From: Helichrysum umbraculigerum
Taxonomy: Eukaryota; Streptophyta; Magnoliopsida; Asterales; Asteraceae
Assembly: GCA_949592205.1 (NCBI GenBank)
Contig: CATIUR010000014.1
Span: 2,044,501-2,108,500, forward strand
Reading direction: 5' to 3'
DNA length: 64,000 bases
Shown here: piece by piece, positions 58,810-64,000 of the stretch
Layout: every line of letters starts with the position of its first letter
How positions within the stretch are numbered: the first letter of the stretch is position 1
Notes under the pieces: generated by a model
Told to the model about the DNA's origin: nothing
The model's input: the letters and a program-made list of their open reading frames with translations, nothing else
Database searches by the model: none
Made by a program: the position numbers and the translations under genes

Positions 58810-59095
58810 TTTGGAAGTGACTCATAAAATTGAGAAGTGACTCATAAAATCAGGAAGTGTCTCATAAATTGAGAAGTGACTCATCAAATCAGGAAGTGTC
58901 TCATAAATTGAGAAGTGACTCATAAAATCAGTAAGTGTCTCATAAATTAAGAAGTGACTCATAAAATCAGTAAGTGTCTCATAAATTGAGAAGTGACTCA
59001 TAAAATTAGTAAGTGTCTCATAAATTGAGAAATGACTCATAAAATCAGTAAGTGTCTCAGAAATTGGAAGTGACTCTGTAAATTGAGAAGTGACT
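58810..59095. repeat. Tandem repeat of AAGTGACTCATAAA type in E LTR
   Basis: About seven copies of a roughly 38-bp unit made of two half-units, GAAGTGACTCATAAAATCAG and GAAGTGTCTCATAAATTGA. It lies at the part of the LTR where D carries its palindrome cassette. Confidence 0.9.
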
Positions 59096-59099
59096 CATA

Positions 59100-59255
59100 G
59101 GTTGACCAGGTTTGACCAACCTTGACGGTTTGACCAACCTTGACTACTTTGACCAGGTTTGACCAACCTTGACCAGTTTGACCAACCTTGACCAGTTTGA
59201 CCAGGTTTGACCAACCTTGACCAGTTTGACCAACTTTGACCAACTTTGACCTACG
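59100..59255. repeat. Tandem repeat of GTTTGACCAACCTTGACC type in E LTR
   Basis: An irregular array of GTTTGACCAACCTTGACCA units directly after the previous repeat block. Confidence 0.9.
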
Positions 59256-60438
59256 GTTTTAAGTCTTATACAAACTAAAATTATCGGTTTGCAACACACG
59301 ATATGTACTAATGAATGGTATACAACAAAACAAACTTAATAATAATGTCTAAATGAATTATTATTACAAACTTTCACCAACGGGTCGTACACGTTTTTAA
59401 TAATCGAACTTGAACAACTTATTTGGACATACTAGTTGATGAACTAGCTCTAGGTGGACATTAACCCTCCACCTACACGATTGGCTTAAGTGGACATTGA
59501 CCCCCACTTATACAATCGCTATAGACGGTCTTTTGAGACATCTACTTACACAACCTTATACGTTTAGGACGTTAGAAGGTTGCCCACCAGCTTGCTTGCT
59601 TGTTTGATTATTTGCTAGCTGTTGCTAAACTCAGGTGAGTTTCATAGCCCCACTTTTTACTGCTTTTTACTTTGGGGTGAGAATACATGCTCTGTTTTAT
59701 AAATTGTTTTACATATGAACGCAAGTAACGAAAACTCTTATACTGATTGCATGAGTAACTAAACCAAACTACGATGGCCCATAACAAATATCATAGTACG
59801 TTAATACTAAGCGCGAACATTATGGATAGATCTATCGGGACCTGACAATCTGCCATCCGGGTTAGTCGCTCTAACCACTATACGGATGCATAATATTTCG
59901 TACAGCCGAGTGTACTGGTTACACACTCACTGGGGGTAAACAACTACGGTTAAGCTTCAGACTATGAGCTCATGGCAATTGTATACTATGATTTACTTTT
60001 GGCATTCGTGCAACTTTGATAACTATGAAATCTTGTGGTTCATACCATGATTTTAACTGCGTAAACCTATGAACTCACCAACTTTATGTTGACCTTTTAG
60101 CATGTATTTCTCAGGTTCACAGATGCAGTAGGACTTCCCACAGGAAACAAGGCAGTAGGATGCTTTTGGAAAGCATTAGCTCGAGTCGCATGCTTTCACA
60201 AACAACAAGAGATTAGATTGCATTACGATATTTTGTATCAACATTTATGTATTAGAAATCTCTAACGGTTTATGCGAACTCCAGATATTTTGTAAACATT
60301 TGAATTATGGTAATGTAATATTTTTCAAACGTCTCATATAGAGGTCGTTTTTTTAAATCTTTGTGTTGTGATATTTGATTTGGTCGTAGCCCCGTGACAC
60401 CTCATACTTCCGCTGCCATGTGTTTCGGGGGTGCGACA

Positions 60439-60789
60439 TTTAACGATTAACCTTAAGTGCTGTGTGTCACATTCTCCCCTTGTTAGAAGAATTTGGTCCA
60501 GAAATTAGCTTGTTGTCATGGTCTGTGGGGTATCTAAGAATAGATGTGGGTGTTTTAATCGCTTTTGGTCTTCCCGTTCCCAAGTGAATTCAGGCCCACG
60601 CCTGGAATTCCATCGGACTTTAACGATGGGAATACGACTCTTGTTTTAAGCGTTTGACCTCACGGTCCATGATTTCTTATAGGTTCGTCGACGAAATGGA
60701 GTTTGTCATCAATGTGGATTTCGTCGCATGAATGATAAGTGTCTCATCAGACAGAAGTTTCTTCAGGTTAGAAATGTGGAAAGTGTTGT
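60439..60789 (-). mobile_element. 3' remnant of chromovirus F
   Basis: Minus strand: chromodomain region, polypurine tract AAGGGGAGAA (60472-60481), then 33 bp of LTR (TGTGACACACAGC..., 60471 down to 60439), where E is inserted. The other end is cut by G3. F is therefore the oldest element in the window. Confidence 0.8.
60503..60789 (-). pseudogene. F chromodomain fragment
   Basis: Minus-strand reading gives [19 protein letters not shown], a stop, then [12 protein letters not shown], and after a frame change [18 protein letters not shown]. These match the D integrase tail and chromodomain (37198-37440). At least one stop and one frameshift; not functional. Confidence 0.88.
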
Positions 60790-62289
60790 TGATGAACGCC
60801 AAAATGTGCTATTTTATAGTACTAATTACCCCTTGGTTTGATTAATTTCTTATGCATTTGATTTGAATTCGATACTCATTTCGTTCATATTTGCATTTAG
60901 GAATTTTCTGGAGCTTGAATCGGAAAAGAAACTGAAAACGTGCAAGAATTGAAGAAAAGGAGTTAAAAATAAGAAAGATTGAAGATGGTGGTCGCTGGTG
61001 AAAAAGTTGAGAAAATCGATCCATTCGCCGTATGGAATCCATACGGCGTATGGAATCCATACGGCGTATGGATCAGTTGAGCCGGGCCGCCAGAAGACGC
61101 GGGTTAAACCCATGGGCTTTGCAATCCATACGGCGTATGGAATTCCATACGGCGTATGGATCGCCTCGGCAGAAACCCTAAAAACATCATTTTGCCTTCA
61201 TTTTACACATACTTCACCACATCTTTTCCAGACGATTCTCTCAACAAAAACCCCATTTTCCAGAGACATTTGGAGGGATTAAAGCTAAAGGAATCAAGGG
61301 CTTTTGTTCTTTTAATTGTTATTCGACATTTTCGGTTCGATTTCGTTTATATCTTTCATTTGATTATGATTATGGATATGATATTGAATCTGATTGTTTG
61401 TGAAATTATGATTGGCTAAGTTCTATTTACAATTGTTTAGATGATCATACTCAGATGATGATTTGATTATTGAATTGCGGATTATTTTGGTTTTTATGAA
61501 TGTTTATATGTTTATTCGAAGATCCATGTTTAATTGTTAAATCTTGATGATAACCTAGCGTGGTGATCCATTGATTTATGATTGAGTTCTTTATTGATTG
61601 GTCATTATTGATGATTGTTGGTTTTAATTGATGATTATCACTAAATAGATTGAGTTTGATAGGCTAGGATCGATTATCATTAAGAATTGGCAATGAATAT
61701 GATAACTAGTAATAGTTATAGACTTTGTTGATTCAAGTTATAAGGGTAAATCATATAAACGGTGTAGTTTTAATCCATAACACAATTCGGTGGATAACGT
61801 TAAATTGAACTGTTAGCGGGTTGAAAACAACTTCATATCTTTCTTGATTGTGTTTAATCAATTAATCTTGTAAGGATAATTGGTATATTTGTCATGTCAC
61901 AATAAGATCCACATATCTGCAATTCAATAAAGTGATAATCGGATTATGAGGAAACTAGTCTAAGCAATTGTACTTCTTTTATTATTTGAATTAAATCTTT
62001 TATTTTAATTAAGTTATTTTATTATTTCTTTATTTTATAATTAAGTTTTATTTAATAAATCATTTCTTTTATAATTGTTTATCAATTGTTCGAACGGAAC
62101 TAAAACGTCCCCACTTTTACTGCTTTAATTAATTGTAGCAATTTCCAATTTGTTGATATTGACATCCATTCCCTGTGTTCGACTCGGACTTACTAAACTA
62201 TACTATATATGATCAGGTATTCTTGCCTGTGTTGTGTGTAGTAAGTTAGGTATTTTCCATTTTAAAACTAAAACCCCGTTTACACGACA
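60790..62289 (+). repeat. G3 5' LTR
   Basis: Ends TTTACACGACA nine bases before the primer site. Carries the CCATACGGCGTATGG palindromes. Its last part contains the stretch AACGGAACTAAAACGTCCCC (62093), also found in G LTRs (68 and 46808). Confidence 0.75.
61021..61159. repeat. CCATACGGCGTATGG cassette in G3 LTR
   Basis: Four exact copies (61039-61053, 61057-61071, 61126-61140, 61145-61159) and one decayed copy at 61021. Each is a palindrome except for its central base pair, and they come as two close pairs. Confidence 0.95.
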
Positions 62290-62298
62290 TTAAGTTTT

Positions 62299-62316
62299 TG
62301 GCGCCGCTGCCGGTGA
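62299..62316 (+). other. G3 primer binding site (tRNA-Asp type)
   Basis: TGGCGCCGCTGCCGGTGA, one base different from the G1/G2 site. The leader 62317-62486 is short and noncoding and ends TATATTGTAG before the gag start. Confidence 0.82.
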
Positions 62317-62486
62317 GCGGTTTGTTTTAATTTGACAAATTGGAATTTGATCTGTGTATATTGTTATTTAAGTTCAGTTCTGTTTTATTTATTTTTCGAA
62401 TTATATTTTTGTGTTTAGGGTTGATTAGTAAGTAATTCATTTAGAGTCTTGTTCTACTGATTCGGGAATTATATTGTAGGAAGTTT

Positions 62487-63883
62487 ATGACCCGATCAAG
62501 GAATCCTCACCTCGCTGATCCTTTTGAAGATCCTGAAAGAGTTTTTCGTCAGAGAAGACGGTTTGCTTCTGTACCACCCAACTCAAGTTTACACCACAAC
62601 CTTCCGTCGTATTTAGAAGGGGATTTTGGAGAGTATCTTCGGTCCTTATTCGAACCTCCGATCAATCAGGCAAACCCAAGAGACGCAATGGCAGAAGATA
62701 TCGCCAAAATAACGCTCGAAGAGTATTCGAGTCGGATGCGTAATGACCGTGGCACTGGAGTAGTAAGGCCAGCGATTGCACAAGATGTAGAGTTTGAAAT
62801 CAAGGGGCAGTTTCTCAAGGAGCTTAGGGAGAATCCTTTCCGAGGAGAAGAAAGGGAGGATGCTAATAATCATGTGGAGAAAATCGTTGAGATAGCTGAT
62901 ATGTTCAACGTTCCTAACATCACACGCGATCAAGTTATGCTCAGGGTATTCCCAATCACACTCAAGGGAGCTGCAAAGAGATGGATTCAAAACGAGCCAG
63001 CTGGATCCATAACCACATGGGAAGACCTTCACACGAAGTTTCTGAAGATGTATTGTCCTCCTTCCAAAACTTCAAAGATGATTGACGAGATCAGAAATTT
63101 CAAGCAGGAAATGGATGAGTCACTACACCAAGCTTGGGAGAGATATAAGGACCTGATGCATAAGTGCCCGCAGCACGACCTGAACGATCAGCAAGTCGTG
63201 AGTATTTTCTATAAAGGAGTGGATCGTGCCACGAGACAGCAACTGGATTCCCAAGGGCCTATTCCCAAGAAAGTTCCTCGTGATGCTTTGACTGCCATTC
63301 GCGACCAAGCGAAACACTCTCAGTTATGGGATGATGGCACTTCTAGACGGAAGAGGTCTGTGAATGATGAAGATGGATTTGCAGCCATCACCGCTAAGCT
63401 AGATAACATGGGCAGAGATATCAAGAAGGTTACTGAGACTGTCCATGCTATCCAAGTGGGATGCGACAACTGTGGAGGAAGCCATTTAGTAAAGGATTGC
63501 CTCGAGACGCGAACGGGAGAACAGACTGAAGAAGTCAAGTATGGAGAAGCTCAAGCACCATATCGTCAGGGTGGTGGAAACTTTTTCAGAAGGCCATATC
63601 AAGATGGAGGGCGACCGCTTCGCCAAACTCAACCTGGATTTTTCACCAAGGAGCAGCCAGGTACCTCATCCTCAGACAAGCAAGCTAATTTAGAAGAAAT
63701 GATGGGTAAGTTTCTCACGTCCAATGAGAAATTCATTACGAGCTCTGGACAAAGAATGGATGCCACCAACGCTGCATTGAGAAACCAAGGAGCTGCGATT
63801 AAGCAGATTGAAGGGGATGTTTCCAACAAAGCCAAAGTTCTTCAAGAAAGATTCCCTGGGACCCTACCTGGATACACTGAGAC
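62487..63883 (+). CDS. gag: G3 gag (truncated by insertion H)
   Basis: 465 codons of an open Athila-type gag, starting MTRSRNPHLADPFEDPERV. It is collinear with G2 gag throughout (VVRPAIAQDVEFEIKGQFLK; KRWIQNEPAGSITTWEDL; KMIDEIRNFKQ), with a CX2CX3HX4C knuckle (CDNCGGSHLVKDC, about 63462) and a basic, Gly-rich stretch after it. No stop or frameshift up to the junction, so the gene was in good condition when H landed. The open frame runs on into H LTR sequence until 63956, which is not gag. Confidence 0.92.
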
Positions 63884-64000
63884 TGTGACACCCCCAAATT
63901 TAATGATTTGCGGAAGCTCGATTTGGGTGTCACTAATCAATATACAAAGCACATAAGATATATAATGAACGACCACTATATGCGTCGTTTTAAACTTGTA
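63884..64000 (-). mobile_element. End of a Tekay-like LTR (element H)
   Basis: Reads TGTGACACCCCCAAATTT... on the plus strand, which is the reverse of the end of a D-like LTR (compare 31860-31965: GCGGAAGC, TGACACCAAT/TGTTACTAATCA, ATATGCGTCG). The LTR end abuts gag directly, so this should be the 3' LTR of a minus-strand element extending beyond the window. GAGAC (63879-63883) would be the target duplication. Confidence 0.82.

Larger units (their letters stand above)
55980..60438 (+). mobile_element. 3' remnant of Tekay-like Ty3 element E
   Basis: Gag fragment (55980-56380), degenerate internal remnant, polypurine tract AATGGGAGTA (56960-56969) and a 3469-bp 3' LTR (56970-60438; TGTAACACCCGG...GGGGGTGCGACA). 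There is no primer site after the LTR, so it is the 3' LTR. Most of pol is deleted. The 5' half should lie left of the window, across G1-G2. Confidence 0.85.
56970..60438 (+). repeat. E 3' LTR
   Basis: 3469 bp, related to the D LTR in ends and layout (TGTAACACC start; CTCAGGTGAGT at 59631; TTTCTCAGGT near 60108; CCCCGTGACACC and GGTGCGACA near the end). It contains a near-palindrome CACATGGGG-GCCGGCCA-CCCCATGTG (57691-57716) and two tandem repeat blocks. ORFs within it do not look coding. Confidence 0.85.
60790..63883 (+). mobile_element. 5' part of Athila-type Ty3 element G3
   Basis: LTR of about 1500 bp, tRNA-Asp type primer site, leader and gag. The rest is displaced by H at 63884. The family differs from G1/G2 in sequence but not in layout. 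The LTR start is set at TGATGAACGCC (60790) by analogy with TGATAAGCATC of G and because it gives a length close to 1493; a start near 60805 (TGTGCTATTT) is possible. Confidence 0.8.

Noticed and set aside
60439..60471. Treating 60439-60471 as a primer-site region of E
   Set aside because: No TGGTATCAGAGC follows the E LTR. Read on the minus strand it is an LTR start preceded by a polypurine tract, so it belongs to F.
1..64000. Host protein-coding genes
   Set aside because: Every substantial ORF is assigned to a retrotransposon or is a shadow of one; no other exon-like or conserved coding signal was seen.

Overview
The window is plant nuclear DNA made almost entirely of nested LTR retrotransposons. 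I see no host gene, no tRNA or rRNA gene, no DNA transposon with terminal inverted repeats, and nothing bacterial. The AT-rich sequence, primer sites for plant initiator-Met and Asp tRNAs, and the Athila, Sirevirus and Tekay-type polyproteins point to a eudicot. The overall look of the elements suggests Asteraceae, but that is only an impression.

I name the elements as follows. G1-G2 (1-55979, + strand) is a head-to-tail pair of Athila-type Ty3 elements with only three LTRs, so the middle LTR is shared. B (1085-14073, - strand) is a Sirevirus-type Ty1 element of 12,989 bp inserted in G1 gag, with target duplication ACCAC. C (18265-43074, - strand) is a second Sirevirus-type Ty1 element, about 14.4 kb without its insert, in the G1 integrase region (AAATT). 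D (29556-39928, + strand) is a Tekay/Del-type chromovirus inserted in C gag (AATGA). E (55980-60438, + strand) is the 3' remnant of a Tekay-like element that hosts G1-G2 in its gag. F (60439-60789, - strand) is a 3' remnant of another chromovirus; E sits in its LTR. G3 (60790-63883, + strand) is the 5' half of another Athila-type element, inserted in F. H (63884-64000, - strand) is the end of a Tekay-like LTR inserted in G3 gag. The deepest chain, F > E > G1-G2 > C > D, is five levels.

Ordinary content: gag, protease, integrase, RT and RNase H genes, mostly broken by a few nonsense or frameshift mutations. C pol is uninterrupted. B and C also carry a third, envelope-position ORF downstream of pol.

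Unusual content: (1) a noncoding module of roughly 700-1000 bp downstream of pol, recognisable in order and orientation in the Ty1 elements B and C and in the Ty3 elements G1 and G2, containing repeated GTAC-type hairpins; (2) the third ORF is a single exon in B but in C is split by five phase-consistent GT-AG introns; (3) B and C each carry their own short palindrome at the same three sites (upstream of the LTR TATA box, in the gag leader, upstream of the third ORF), and the B palindrome is also in the LTR of the unrelated Ty3 element D; (4) the G and G3 LTRs carry other short palindromes, also clustered in the promoter half. Together these suggest exchangeable regulatory cassettes shared across retrotransposon superfamilies.
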